DNA of 64,000 nucleotides from Rhodovibrio salinarum DSM 9154 (GCF_000515255.1 NZ_KI911559.1:1566823-1630822); one strand, 5' to 3'; shown: positions 41,071 through 49,874, counted from the stretch's first letter. Made by a program: numbers and translations. The notes: a model not told the origin generated them from the letters alone.

Positions 41071-42468
41071 TTACTTGGCGTTGAAGGCAACCTCGACGCC
41101 GCCGCGTGGCTGGATCACCAGACAGTCTGTCCCGTGGGCGACCAGCGCACGGCAGGCACGCTCGGCATCCGTGCGGTCCAGACCGGTCAGGCGGGCACGG
41201 TACAGCGGACCCTGATCGCCGCGAATGCGGCTGACCGATACCTCGCTCGTGCCCAGGATCTGCGGGACAGCGTTGCCGGCCCGCACGGCGGCGACGTGCG
41301 CGGGCGCGGCGTCCCGATAGGCACCGACCTGCACCGCATAACGGCCCTCGGCGTTCGAGGTTTCGCGGGCGGCAACCTGAACCTCTTCCGGGCGACCGTA
41401 GCCCGGGACCGGTAGGCCATCGACGACGCGGGCCACCTTGTCGCGCAGCGCCGTCCGGTCTGCCTGCTGGATGCCGGTGCGGGCGGGCGGCACCGGCACC
41501 ACGCCCGACCCGGCCGCGGCGACCTTGACCTCGTCGGCCTTGCTGGCGGTGCGCAGGATCTGTACCGGCTTGCGCGGCGGCGGGGCGACCACGGGGATGG
41601 TGCGCAGTTGCCGGGCCTTCGCGAACCCTTTGTCCAGCAGGGCCATGATGTGCTGATCGCGCGAGCGGGCGGTGCGGCCGCCGAACACCACGGCGATCAG
41701 CCGACGACCCTGGCGCACGACCGAGGCAGCCAGATTGAAGCCGGAGGCGCGGATATAGCCGGTCTTGATGCCGTCGGTTCCGCGGTATTCCTCCAGCAGG
41801 TTATTGTGGTTGCCGTAAGCCCGGCCGTTGTAGCTGAAGCGGGTCGTGGAGAAGTAGTGGTAGTATTCCGGGAAGTCGTAGATCAGCGCGCGCGAGAGGG
41901 TGGCCATGTCGCGCGCGGTCGACAGCTGATGGCGGTTCGGCAGGCCGGAGGCATTGCGGAAGGTCGTGCGCTTCATCCCAAGCGCCCGCGCCCGCTCGGT
42001 CATCATGCGGGCGAATTTCCACTCCGCACCGCCGAGCGCTTCCGCGAGCACCACTGCGGCATCATTCGCCGACTTGGTGACCAGTGCGAGCACCGCGTTC
42101 TGAACCGAGATCGTCTCGCCGGCGTGCAGGTACAGCTTGGATGGCGCCATGCCCTGGGCACGACGGCTGACCGGCAAGCGCTGATGCAGCGTCAGGCGCC
42201 CCTGGTCGAGGGCCTCGAATGTCATGTACAGCGTCATCATCTTGGTGAGTGACGCGGGGTAGTTGCGTGTATCCGCGTTTGCGGCGTACAGCACCGTGCC
42301 CGTATCTGCATCCATCACCAGGGCGGCGTAGCGGGCCTGCGCTTCGCCCGGTTGGGCAAGCACCACGCCTGCGACGACCACAACGCCGATCGCAGCCGCA
42401 CTGTGACGTACACGCTTGGCCACCTGTCGGATGAGGTTCCGGATCACCACTCGCCCCCTTGACATCAT
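41071..42468 (-). CDS. dacA: D-alanyl-D-alanine carboxypeptidase (PBP5/6 family) with SPOR domain
   Basis: Trims the terminal D-Ala of peptidoglycan stem peptides in the periplasm. The signal segment covers about residues 22-45. Catalytic motifs are S73-L-T-K76, S133-A-N135 and K235-T-G237. After a proline-rich linker, a C-terminal SPOR domain at about residues 375-460 (RYAVQVGAYRDAAPAHVAAV) binds denuded septal glycan, replacing the usual amphipathic anchor and pointing to division sites. The start may be the ATG at 42468 or, with a better AAGGGGG site, the GTG at 42447. Confidence 0.92.
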   Translation of the reverse strand: MMSRGRVVIRNLIRQVAKRVRHSAAAIGVVVVAGVVLAQPGEAQARYAALVMDADTGTVLYAANADTRNYPASLTKMMTLYMTFEALDQGRLTLHQRLPVSRRAQGMAPSKLYLHAGETISVQNAVLALVTKSANDAAVVLAEALGGAEWKFARMMTERARALGMKRTTFRNASGLPNRHQLSTARDMATLSRALIYDFPEYYHYFSTTRFSYNGRAYGNHNNLLEEYRGTDGIKTGYIRASGFNLAASVVRQGRRLIAVVFGGRTARSRDQHIMALLDKGFAKARQLRTIPVVAPPPRKPVQILRTASKADEVKVAAAGSGVVPVPPARTGIQQADRTALRDKVARVVDGLPVPGYGRPEEVQVAARETSNAEGRYAVQVGAYRDAAPAHVAAVRAGNAVPQILGTSEVSVSRIRGDQGPLYRARLTGLDRTDAERACRALVAHGTDCLVIQPRGGVEVAFNAK

Positions 42469-42615
42469 CTATCCCGCACCCGCGCGAATCGGTGAAAGAT
42501 TAAGTAAACCATGAGTCACTGTCCAGAATAATGACGTGCGGGTTTCCGAGACGTTAACTTCGATTGATTTGGCGTAAGCCTCTTTCCCACCGGTCAACAG
42601 AGCGAGATCACCGCG

Positions 42616-43353
42616 ATGCATCGAAAAAATCCGGCGGATAAACCCGGGTCCCGTCAAGTCATGGCAGCCCTGGTGATTTGCCTGCTACCGCTTTTGGGCG
42701 CCGCATGCAGCTATTCGGGCGGGATCGAGAACCCGCTGACCCGCAAGGCAACCTGGTTCAGTTACTTGAACGGCGATGACGTACGGGACCGTTGCCGCGA
42801 CTATCCGGATCGTTTCGAGGTCCGTCTGATCTACAACGGCAATTTCAAGCAGCAGGTGCGCACCTACGAGATCAACGGCGACGGCGCTGGCGGCGCCCGT
42901 GTCACGGCGCGCGCTATGCCGCAGGACGCCGGCAATCTGCTGAATTTCAAGCTTGAAGATCCGCTCGCCACCGGGCGCTGGGAAAAGACCACGACGACGC
43001 TCACCCCTGAGGAGCGCGCACGCCTGACCGAACGACTGGCCGACAGTGGCGTGTTCCAGCGGGTGCCCAGCGGGATCGATTTGAAATCCTGGGGCTCCTA
43101 CTGGGTGTCGATCGCCTGCCGGGACGGTGAGCTGTCTTTCAATGCCTGGAGGAAAGGCGGCGACCGCTGGGACCAACAGAACCTGTGGGAGATCGTGAAG
43201 CCGCTGGATGACACCGGCGTCGCTTACTACACGCCCCATCCGGCGCGGTTCGAGGACAGTCCGACGATCACCAAATCGGCGGGCGACCGGCGCGCGGCGG
43301 ATATCCATTTCCTGATGACGACAGGCGACAACGGCCTGATCGGGCTGCCATGA
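42616..43353 (+). CDS. Predicted lipoprotein of unknown function
   Basis: I do not recognise this 245-residue protein. It has a hydrophobic segment ending in LLPLLGAACSYSGG; the cysteine at residue 31 could be lipidated, though the lipobox is imperfect. The mature part is mixed alpha/beta with several conserved-looking patches (TWFSYLNGDDVRDRCRDYPD and SYWVSIACRDGELSFNAW), the two later cysteines perhaps forming a disulfide. It is divergent from the PBP5-type gene and convergent with the Anbu gene, whose stop lies 22 bases away. Confidence 0.65.
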   Translation: MHRKNPADKPGSRQVMAALVICLLPLLGAACSYSGGIENPLTRKATWFSYLNGDDVRDRCRDYPDRFEVRLIYNGNFKQQVRTYEINGDGAGGARVTARAMPQDAGNLLNFKLEDPLATGRWEKTTTTLTPEERARLTERLADSGVFQRVPSGIDLKSWGSYWVSIACRDGELSFNAWRKGGDRWDQQNLWEIVKPLDDTGVAYYTPHPARFEDSPTITKSAGDRRAADIHFLMTTGDNGLIGLP

Positions 43354-43374
43354 CCGGTCCGGTGACCTACCGGC

Positions 43375-44142
43375 TTACTCTTCGCTGCGCCCGACCACGC
43401 TGATCCGGCCCGGCCCGGTGGCGGGCGGCAGCACGTCCTGCCAGGGCTGGTCGGGCAGCTTGGCGGTCAATTCGGTCAGGTGTCGGTTCCACCATTCCCG
43501 CTGCTCGCGCAACTGGTCGTGCTGAAAGTGATGGGTGCGCCAGGTCGGGTCGTCACTCGCCAGCGTCATCATGTCCATCGGGAAGCCGACGTCGGCCGAG
43601 CTGACCCGCGTGGAATCGAACGACAGGTAAGCCGCTTTGAGTGCGATCGCCATCGGCGTGTCATCCGCCAGCGTGCGGTCGAGGATCGGCTTGCCGTAGG
43701 CGACCGCACCGATCGACAGATAGGGGGTGCGCTCATTGACCTCGATCCAGTTGCCTTCTGGATACACCAGGAAGGCGGTCGGCCGCGGGTCCTCCGGCAT
43801 CTGTCCGGCGATGATGGCGTGCAGATTGAAGCGCAGGTTCGAGCTCTCCAAGGCGCCCCGGTCTTCTTCCGCCGTTCGACGCAGGCAGCGGGCGTAGACA
43901 TCGACCGCATCCAGTAGCTGCGGGAAGCCGTCCGCGTGCTGACGGCGCACGTCGCGGTCCAGGTAGGCCAGCGTCTTGTCGCGCAGCGAACGCAGCCCCG
44001 ACGTCATGACGATGAACGGTCGGTCTTCCGCCCCGTGGAAGCTGGCCTTGGGCGCGGCGGAGACTTGGTTGCCGCTGGTGATGCGTCCGTCGGCCAGACA
44101 TACCAGACCTTCCTGGACGCGGATCGCAAGGCAGTAGGTCAT
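43375..44142 (-). CDS. Anbu-type bacterial proteasome homologue
   Basis: A 255-residue Ntn-hydrolase beginning MTYCLAIRV, the hallmark of Anbu, the ancestral beta-subunit. After Met removal the proteasome triad is visible: Thr1 (residue 2), Asp17 (residue 18 in LADGR) and a lysine at 31 (residue 32; Lys33 equivalent). The C-terminal half includes LHAIIAGQM and FPMDMMTLASDD. There is no propeptide. Anbu usually sits with an ATP-grasp, an alpha-E and a transglutaminase-like gene; none is here. The ATG at 44142 follows AAGGAAG. It is divergent from the phasin gene. Confidence 0.88.
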   Translation of the reverse strand: MTYCLAIRVQEGLVCLADGRITSGNQVSAAPKASFHGAEDRPFIVMTSGLRSLRDKTLAYLDRDVRRQHADGFPQLLDAVDVYARCLRRTAEEDRGALESSNLRFNLHAIIAGQMPEDPRPTAFLVYPEGNWIEVNERTPYLSIGAVAYGKPILDRTLADDTPMAIALKAAYLSFDSTRVSSADVGFPMDMMTLASDDPTWRTHHFQHDQLREQREWWNRHLTELTAKLPDQPWQDVLPPATGPGRISVVGRSEE

Positions 44143-44292
44143 CGAAGCTTCCTTGGTAGCCAGACCGTTCAAGTGGGGCCGGGGACACGTGGCACCCGCT
44201 TGGCGAACCGCGAGAGTCCCATGCGCATGGTGGGGCGGCAAGCGCTCTCTTGCATAGAAGGGGCGATACCGCGTCGCGACCGGATAGGTGTA

Positions 44293-44307
44293 TTGTGCAC
44301 TGCACAA
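44293..44307. promoter_or_regulatory. TGCA-rich palindrome, probable PhaR operator 1
   Basis: TTGTGCA-C-TGCACAA is a perfect 15-base palindrome eight bases upstream of the phasin -35 box. PhaR, the phasin repressor of alphaproteobacteria, binds TGC/GCA-rich sites of this kind. Confidence 0.55.
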
Positions 44308-44314
44308 ACGCCTC

Positions 44315-44344
44315 TTGACGAAGCAGCGGTCCTCCCCATATACC
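44315..44344 (+). promoter_or_regulatory. Promoter of the phasin gene
   Basis: TTGACG (44315-44320) and TATACC (44339-44344) are 18 bases apart; shifting one base gives ATATAC with a 17-base spacer. The pair is flanked by TGCA-rich palindromes. Confidence 0.6.
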
Positions 44345-44352
44345 AGAGTGTG

Positions 44353-44381
44353 TTGCAGTGCAGCATAACTTCTGCAGCACA
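44353..44381. promoter_or_regulatory. TGCA-rich repeats, probable PhaR operator 2
   Basis: TTGCAGTGCAGCA (44353-44365) and CTGCAGCACA (44372-44381) lie at and just after the expected transcription start of the phasin gene. Binding there would block transcription. Confidence 0.5.
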
Positions 44382-44492
44382 GCGAACACGCCGCGGACCG
44401 CAGCGACGCGGCAGCGCGGCAGCGCGGAAACGGCACAGAAATCGCCCCCGGCGCTAGGGAGCGCTGGTGGGCATCGAAAGGAGGCGATAGCC

Positions 44493-45032
44493 ATGACCAC
44501 CCAGAAGAAGAGCCAGGCCCAGGCCGCCCAGGACGTGTTCAAGCCCGTCGAGGATGCGGTCAACGCCGGCAAGGAGCAGATCGAGAGCGTCGTGAAGGCC
44601 AGCAACGAGGCTGCCACGAAGCAGTACGAGCAGGTCGTTTCGATGGCCAAGGAGCAGGCCGAGAAGGCGTCCAGCACCGCGTTCAAGAACTACGACGAGG
44701 CCAGCCAGCTGAATAAGGCCAACGTCGACGCGGTCGTGCAGGCCTCTTCGATCGCCGCCAAGGGCGTCGAGCAGATGAACCGCGAGTTCATGACCTTCGC
44801 CCAGCAGCGCATCGAGGCCAACATGAACCTGGCCAAGAAGATGTTCGGCGCGAAGACCCTGCGTGAGTTCTTCGACGCGCAGACCGACTTCGCCCGTCAG
44901 AACTTCGATACCTTCATGGCCGAGAGCGCCAAGATGACCGAGCTGTCGGTCAAGGTGTCGAACGAGGCGATGGAGCCGATCCAGAGCCAGACCAACAAGA
45001 CGGTCGAGAAGGTCATGAAGTCCGCCGCGTAA
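44493..45032 (+). CDS. phaP: Phasin family protein
   Basis: The 179-residue protein is almost wholly amphipathic helix and matches the Phasin_2 family, which coats polyhydroxyalkanoate granules and sets their size. Characteristic stretches are FKPVEDAVNAGKEQIESVVK, NREFMTFAQQRIEANMNLAK and FFDAQTDFARQNFD. It has no cysteine and no export signal. AAAGGAGG lies ahead of the ATG at 44493, predicting high expression, and the promoter carries likely PhaR operators. No PHA synthase gene is in the window. Confidence 0.92.
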   Translation: MTTQKKSQAQAAQDVFKPVEDAVNAGKEQIESVVKASNEAATKQYEQVVSMAKEQAEKASSTAFKNYDEASQLNKANVDAVVQASSIAAKGVEQMNREFMTFAQQRIEANMNLAKKMFGAKTLREFFDAQTDFARQNFDTFMAESAKMTELSVKVSNEAMEPIQSQTNKTVEKVMKSAA

Positions 45033-45045
45033 ACCGTACGTGGTT

Positions 45046-45077
45046 CAGGCACCGGGATGTCCGGTGCCGGCCTTTTC
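45046..45077 (+). terminator. Intrinsic terminator of the phasin gene
   Basis: GGCACCGG pairs with CCGGTGCC around a five-base loop, followed by GGCCTTTTC, 15 bases past the stop. Confidence 0.75.
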
Positions 45078-45092
45078 AAGGTCTGAGAGACA

Positions 45093-45126
45093 GCGGGGCC
45101 CGGGCAAACGCCTGGGCCCCGTTTTC
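45093..45126 (+). terminator. Second, stronger terminator behind the phasin gene
   Basis: CGGGGCCCGGGC pairs with GCCTGGGCCCCG (one mismatch) around AAAC and runs into TTTTCG. Tandem terminators fit a strongly transcribed gene facing the convergent hisC. Confidence 0.85.
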
Positions 45127-45151
45127 GTGTGCGCAGGCCCGCAATGGGGGC

Positions 45152-46252
45152 TCAGCCGACCTCCTGCACCGCCTCGGCGAAGGCCTGCTCGAAGATGGTG
45201 CGCTGGTCTTCCGGGCCGACGGTGACGCGGATGCAGCGGTCGAGTGGGGGGACCCCCGGTTTACGGATGAAGACGCGGCGGTCCTGCAGCGCCTTTAGCA
45301 ACCGGTCCCCGCGCGCGACCCCGCCGACTTCGATCGTCACGAAGTTGGTGAAGGAGGGCAGGGCGGTGAAACCGTGCCGGCGGGCGATCTCGGCATAGGC
45401 GCGCTTGCCGCGCTCGATCTCGTTCTTCAGGGCGTCGATATAGGCCTGGTCCTCCAGCGCGGCGCGGGCGGCGTGCTGGGCCACGCGGTTGACGCCGAAG
45501 TGGTTGCGGATCTTGTTCAGTCCGGTCACCGCGTCGGCGTGCGCGATCGCGTAGCCGACGCGCAGAGCCGCCAAACCGTAGATCTTGGAGAAGGTACGCA
45601 GCCGGATCAGGTTGGTGTCCGAAGGATCGACCGGCGGGTTGGTTCCCTCCGGCGCGAACTCGCTATAGGCCTCGTCCAATACCAGCAGCGTATCCGTGGG
45701 CAGGCGGCGGCGGAAGTCGGCTACCGCGTCGGCCGTATGGCGGGTGCCCATCGGATTGTCTGGGTTCGACAGGTAAACCAGCCGCGCGTCCACCGCCTGT
45801 GCCTTGGCGGCCAGCGCGTCCAGGTCCTCGTGGTCGTCGCGGTAGTCGACCAGGTGCAGCGTCCCGCCGAAGCCGTGCACATGGTAATTGAACGTGGGGT
45901 AGGCGCCGTTCGAGGTGACCACCGCACCGCCGGGCGGCACGGTCATGCGGACGACGTTGCCAAGCAGCTCGTCGATCCCCGCGCCCACCAGAACGTTGTC
46001 GGTGTTGATATCCCAATGCCGGGCGATCGCCTGGCGCAGCGTGACGGAAGTGGCGTCCGGATATTCCCAGCTGTCTTCAATGGCCGTTTGGATGGCATCG
46101 CGCGCCTTCGGGCTCGGTCCGAACGGGCTTTCGTTGGCGCCCAGCTTGGCGCGGAAGGTGAAGCCGCGCTCGCGCTCGATTTGCTCAGGGCCCACGAATG
46201 GCACGCTCGCGGGTAGATTGGCGACGATATCGGTGAACGGGATCTGGCTCAT
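45152..46252 (-). CDS. hisC: Histidinol-phosphate aminotransferase family protein
   Basis: A 366-residue fold-type I PLP aminotransferase. The PLP lysine is in RTFSKIYGLAALRVGY near residue 218; LGANESPFGPSP, NPDNPMGT and the terminal phosphate-binding GVPPLDRCIRVTVG are typical of HisC. It is not in a his operon, and many alphaproteobacteria carry several HisC-like paralogues, so specificity for histidinol phosphate versus aromatic amino acids is open. The ATG at 46252 gives the standard length. Confidence 0.82.
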   Translation of the reverse strand: MSQIPFTDIVANLPASVPFVGPEQIERERGFTFRAKLGANESPFGPSPKARDAIQTAIEDSWEYPDATSVTLRQAIARHWDINTDNVLVGAGIDELLGNVVRMTVPPGGAVVTSNGAYPTFNYHVHGFGGTLHLVDYRDDHEDLDALAAKAQAVDARLVYLSNPDNPMGTRHTADAVADFRRRLPTDTLLVLDEAYSEFAPEGTNPPVDPSDTNLIRLRTFSKIYGLAALRVGYAIAHADAVTGLNKIRNHFGVNRVAQHAARAALEDQAYIDALKNEIERGKRAYAEIARRHGFTALPSFTNFVTIEVGGVARGDRLLKALQDRRVFIRKPGVPPLDRCIRVTVGPEDQRTIFEQAFAEAVQEVG

Positions 46253-46373
46253 CTTGTTGTTTGACCTCCCCGGGTTGGCGAACCGCGCGGGAGGGTCGGG
46301 CAGGCGGGCGATAAAGTCAAAGTGATGCGTGCGATGCGTTCCACCTTGGGGATGCGCATGGCAAGGTGGGGCT

Positions 46374-48059
46374 ATGACCCGAACCGTGTGCGCTCGCCGA
46401 GCCTCTCGCCCCCTGAGCTCTTTGCTGCTGAGTGGGGTGGCCGCCCTGCTGCTGACCGCCTGTACGACGTCGCAGCCGCCAGCCCCGTCGCCCGCCGCCA
46501 AGCCCGCGCCGCCGGCGCGCGAAGCTGAGCCCGATGTGCCGGATGGGCGGGATCTGGATGCCACCTCAGCGCCGGTGAAGCAGACGGCGGAACCGGAGGT
46601 CCGCCCGGCCCGCATGGGCCCGCCGCTGACCCACGAGGATGCGCAGGCGGCGCGCCAACTGATCCGCGCCCACGGCTTCGCGCCCCAGGATGTCGGCTTC
46701 CTGGTGACCGATCTACCCGGCCGGGAGCTGGCGGCGCACAACGCCCGGCAAGCGTTCATCCCGGCCTCCGTCGCGAAACTGCCGACGGCCGTGGCGGCGC
46801 TGGAGCTTCTGGGCGGCGATCACCGCTTCGATACCCGCATGACCGCCACCGCACAGCCCCGCGCGGGTCGATTGGACGGTGATCTGTGGTTGGTCGGGGG
46901 CGGCGATCCGCTGTTGGGCGCGGACGGCTTGGTGCATCTGTGCCGCGATCTGCACCGCGCGGGTGTGCGTCAGGTAATTGGAGATTTCTACTACGACACC
47001 ACGCTTTATCAGGAGCGTCGGGCGATCCGCGACGATCAGCCGATGACCGCGGGCTACAACCCGGGCGTTTCGGCGCTGTCGATCAACTTCAACCGCCTGC
47101 CCGTACGCTGGGGCACCGGCGCGCCGAGCGATCCGGAGGCCTGGACCCTGCCGTCAGTCCCCTCGGTCTCCCTGTCGTTGCGCCGTCGGTCACCGCAGGG
47201 ACAGGAATCTGGCGATTGGCTGCCCGATGGGAACGGCTGGCAACTGTCGACCGGCGCGCGCGGTTACGGACAGGACTCGCTGCCGCTGAAACACCCCGCG
47301 CAGGTCGCGGCAGAGGCGACACGGCAGGTTTGCCAGCGGATGGGGGTGAAGCTGCCGGCGCCCGAACCGGGGACGGCGCCGTCGGAGGCGCGCGCGCTGG
47401 CTGAACACCCGAGCCCGCCATTGCACGAGGCGGTGCGTTCGATGCTGCGCTACTCCAACAACCTGGTGGCCGAGTTGATCGGGCTTGCCGCCGGTCGGCA
47501 GTTGACCGGCCAGCCGCTTGGGTCGTCGCAGTCGGCGATCGCCGTGGGGCAGTGGTATGCGCGCACCCTGCCACAGACCGACTGGGCACGTTTCGATCCC
47601 GGGAACCATTCCGGGCTCAACGCGGCGGGCCGGGTGACGCCGGCGGAGCTGGCCGCGATCCTGCGGTTCGCGCATGACAGGCGGTATGGCCAGGCCCAAC
47701 GCACCCTGATGGAGTTGCTGCCGACGGTGGGTCTGGATGGCGGCCTGGGACGGCGGCTGCAAACCCCGGATACCGCGTTTGCCGTGTTCGCCAAGACCGG
47801 CACGATGAACTTCGTCAGCGGTCTGGCCGGCTACTTGCCGACGCAAACGGGACGGGCGCGGATGTTCGCGATCTTTGTCAACGACAAGCCATTGCGCCGG
47901 GCTTACGACGCGAATCCCCGCGCCGCCGTTTGGGGGCGCCAGGCCGGCGACTGGCGGAACCGGGCGAAGGACCTCGAGGCCGCGCTGGTGCGCCTCTGGA
48001 CCGATCCGACGCGACGGCGCGAGGCGGTGCCCACGGCCATGTTGCAGCGCAGCGAATAG
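46374..48059 (+). CDS. dacB: D-alanyl-D-alanine carboxypeptidase/endopeptidase, PBP4 (S13) family lipoprotein
   Basis: A 561-residue class C penicillin-binding protein that trims peptidoglycan cross-links. The lipobox LLTAC places the lipidated cysteine at residue 30, followed by a proline-rich tether and then the S13 domain with S132-V-A-K135, S-N-N in RYSNNLVAELIG and K-T-G in FAKTGTMNFVSGLAGYL. Lipid anchoring is unusual; E. coli PBP4 is soluble. The ATG at 46374 is chosen for the adjacent AAGGTGGG. It is divergent from hisC across 121 bases. Confidence 0.9.
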   Translation: MTRTVCARRASRPLSSLLLSGVAALLLTACTTSQPPAPSPAAKPAPPAREAEPDVPDGRDLDATSAPVKQTAEPEVRPARMGPPLTHEDAQAARQLIRAHGFAPQDVGFLVTDLPGRELAAHNARQAFIPASVAKLPTAVAALELLGGDHRFDTRMTATAQPRAGRLDGDLWLVGGGDPLLGADGLVHLCRDLHRAGVRQVIGDFYYDTTLYQERRAIRDDQPMTAGYNPGVSALSINFNRLPVRWGTGAPSDPEAWTLPSVPSVSLSLRRRSPQGQESGDWLPDGNGWQLSTGARGYGQDSLPLKHPAQVAAEATRQVCQRMGVKLPAPEPGTAPSEARALAEHPSPPLHEAVRSMLRYSNNLVAELIGLAAGRQLTGQPLGSSQSAIAVGQWYARTLPQTDWARFDPGNHSGLNAAGRVTPAELAAILRFAHDRRYGQAQRTLMELLPTVGLDGGLGRRLQTPDTAFAVFAKTGTMNFVSGLAGYLPTQTGRARMFAIFVNDKPLRRAYDANPRAAVWGRQAGDWRNRAKDLEAALVRLWTDPTRRREAVPTAMLQRSE

Positions 48060-48064
48060 AGCTT

Positions 48065-48093
48065 GATCCTGGGCGGCCCTCTCGGTCAGGATC
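48065..48093 (+). repeat. Inverted repeat behind dacB
   Basis: GATCCTG and CAGGATC enclose 15 bases, directly after the dacB stop codon. No U-run follows. It may be a weak terminator or mRNA end stabiliser. Confidence 0.35.
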
Positions 48094-48250
48094 GCGCCCG
48101 CGCGGGGCCGGGGCCGCGTTGATGTTGATCCGGTCGGGGCGGGTTGCATGCGGCCGCGCGCGTTCCGACATGGCAGCCAGCAACGAACGGGCCGATCCCG
48201 TCCGTTTTCAGATTCAGGCTCATCCGCGAGACCGCCAAAGGGAGGCACTA

Positions 48251-48790
48251 GTGAACATCGATAAGATCAGCGTCGGCAAGAACCCGCCATGGCAGGTCAA
48301 TGCCATCATCGAGGTGCCGATGAATTCGGACCCGGTGAAGTACGAGCTGGACAAGGACTCCGGTGCGCTGGTCGTCGACCGCTTCCTGCACACGGCGATG
48401 TACTATCCGTGCAACTACGGGTTCATCCCGCACACGCTGTCGGATGACGGCGACCCGATCGACGTGCTGGTGGTTAACCGTCAGCCGGTCCAGCCGGGCT
48501 CCGTCATGGCGATCCGTCCGATCGGCGTCCTGGTGATGTCCGACGAAGCTGGCGAGGACGAGAAGCTGCTTGCCGCGCCGGTCGACAAGCTCGATCCCTA
48601 TTTCTCCGAGGTGAAGTCCTACAAGGACATGCCGCAGGCTTACCTCGACCAGATCGCGCACTTCTTCCAGCACTACAAGGATCTGGAGAAGGAGAAGTGG
48701 GTCAAGATCGAGCGCTGGGGCGAGGCGGATGAGGCCGCCAAGATGATCGAGGCGGCGATCCAGCGCGCGCAAGGTAAGGCCGCGGAGTAG
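48251..48790 (+). CDS. ppa: Inorganic pyrophosphatase, soluble type I
   Basis: Hydrolyses pyrophosphate with Mg, pulling biosynthetic reactions forward. The 179-residue protein has the family I signature DGDPIDVLVV with its metal-binding aspartates, YPCNYGFIPHT and PVDKLDPYFSEVKSYKDMP. The GTG at 48251 is chosen because GGGAGG lies about seven bases upstream and the family N-terminus (MNIDKISVGKNPP) follows directly. Its own terminator follows. Confidence 0.95.
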   Translation: MNIDKISVGKNPPWQVNAIIEVPMNSDPVKYELDKDSGALVVDRFLHTAMYYPCNYGFIPHTLSDDGDPIDVLVVNRQPVQPGSVMAIRPIGVLVMSDEAGEDEKLLAAPVDKLDPYFSEVKSYKDMPQAYLDQIAHFFQHYKDLEKEKWVKIERWGEADEAAKMIEAAIQRAQGKAAE

Positions 48791-48826
48791 TCGCGCCGGC
48801 GCTTGGCGCCCAGATCAGAGAACGCG

Positions 48827-48860
48827 GACGGGCCGGCGGAGTTCTGCCGGCCCGTTTTCG
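48827..48860 (+). terminator. Intrinsic terminator of ppa
   Basis: CGGGCCGGC pairs with GCCGGCCCG around an eight-base loop and runs into TTTTCG, about 40 bases past the stop. Confidence 0.88.
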
Positions 48861-49001
48861 TCTGCGTCGTTCGACCTCGACCGATCAGCGGCGTATGGTG
48901 ACAGGCCTACCTTTCCTTTCCGCATTGCGTCTGGCCTGACGCTGACCGGGGCTCGCTCCGAAACCACCGACTGCCCACCCCAACGCGAACGCACGGCCTC
49001 G

Positions 49002-49850
49002 ATGACCCAATTCTCCGACGACAGCGGCGGCGACAACGGCTTCCGCAAGCCGATCAAGGCTTACGCCAATCTCGATTTCCTGCAGAGCAAGGATGCCCGC
49101 CAGTTGCGTATCCTGGCGGAGTATCTGGAGCCGGAAAGCCGGTTCGAGCATTACAAGATCGACGACACGATCGTTTTCATGGGCTCCGCACGGCTGAAGC
49201 CGCGCGACGTCGCCGAGGAAATCCTGCACAAGGCGGAGGCCGGCGAGGGCGACGTGCCGCTCGCCAAGGCGCGCCACGACCTGTGGATGTCGAAGTATTA
49301 CGAGGACGCGCGCGAGCTCGCCCGGCGGCTGACCGAATGGTCGAAGGAGCTGGACGAGACCGACCGGCGCTTCGTCGTCTGCACCGGCGGTGGCCCCGGT
49401 GTGATGGAGGCTGCCAACCGCGGCGCCAGCGAGGCGCGCGGCATGAACATCGGCCTGTCGATCACCCTGCCGCTGGAGCAGCACGAGAACCCCTACGTCA
49501 CCCGCGAGTTGGGCTTCGAATTCCACTACTTCTTCATGCGGAAGTTCTGGTTCACCTATCTCGCCAAGGCGGTGATCTTCTTCCCTGGCGGTTTCGGTAC
49601 GCTGGACGAACTGTTCGAGATCCTGACCCTGCTGCAGACGCAGAAGGTCAAGAAGCGCATGCCGATCGTGCTGTTCGGCTCCGATTTCTGGCGTGAGACG
49701 ATCAATTTCGACGCGCTGGTCAAATACGGTACCATCAACGAGGCGGACAAGAATCTCTTCACGATCACCGATGATCTGGACGAGGCGTACGAGATCATCA
49801 CCCGCGAACTGCGGGAATACGGCCTGAAGGAACCGGGCGCGCACCTTTAA
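49002..49850 (+). CDS. LOG family nucleotide 5'-monophosphate phosphoribohydrolase
   Basis: The 282-residue protein has the LOG signature PGGFGTLDE at residues 195-203, with the catalytic Arg180 in MRK and GGGPGVMEAANRGA at 129-142. LOG enzymes cleave nucleoside monophosphates to a free base and ribose 5-phosphate; plant LOG activates cytokinins and E. coli PpnN acts on purine and pyrimidine NMPs. An N-terminal extension of about 55 residues and a charged insertion precede the Rossmann core, so it is larger than plant-type LOG. A base deaminase gene follows after 24 bases, suggesting sequential steps. Confidence 0.85.
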   Translation: MTQFSDDSGGDNGFRKPIKAYANLDFLQSKDARQLRILAEYLEPESRFEHYKIDDTIVFMGSARLKPRDVAEEILHKAEAGEGDVPLAKARHDLWMSKYYEDARELARRLTEWSKELDETDRRFVVCTGGGPGVMEAANRGASEARGMNIGLSITLPLEQHENPYVTRELGFEFHYFFMRKFWFTYLAKAVIFFPGGFGTLDELFEILTLLQTQKVKKRMPIVLFGSDFWRETINFDALVKYGTINEADKNLFTITDDLDEAYEIITRELREYGLKEPGAHL

Positions 49851-49874
49851 CGCCAATCATGCACGGGGCTAGCG

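Larger units (their letters stand above)
44143..44492. other. 350-bp divergent control region, Anbu and phasin genes
   Basis: No gene is supported here. The right half holds a sigma-70-type promoter and two or three TGCA-rich palindromes assigned to the phasin gene. The left half (44143-44285) contains the Anbu ribosome-binding site and GC-rich sequence without a recognisable promoter. Confidence 0.6.
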
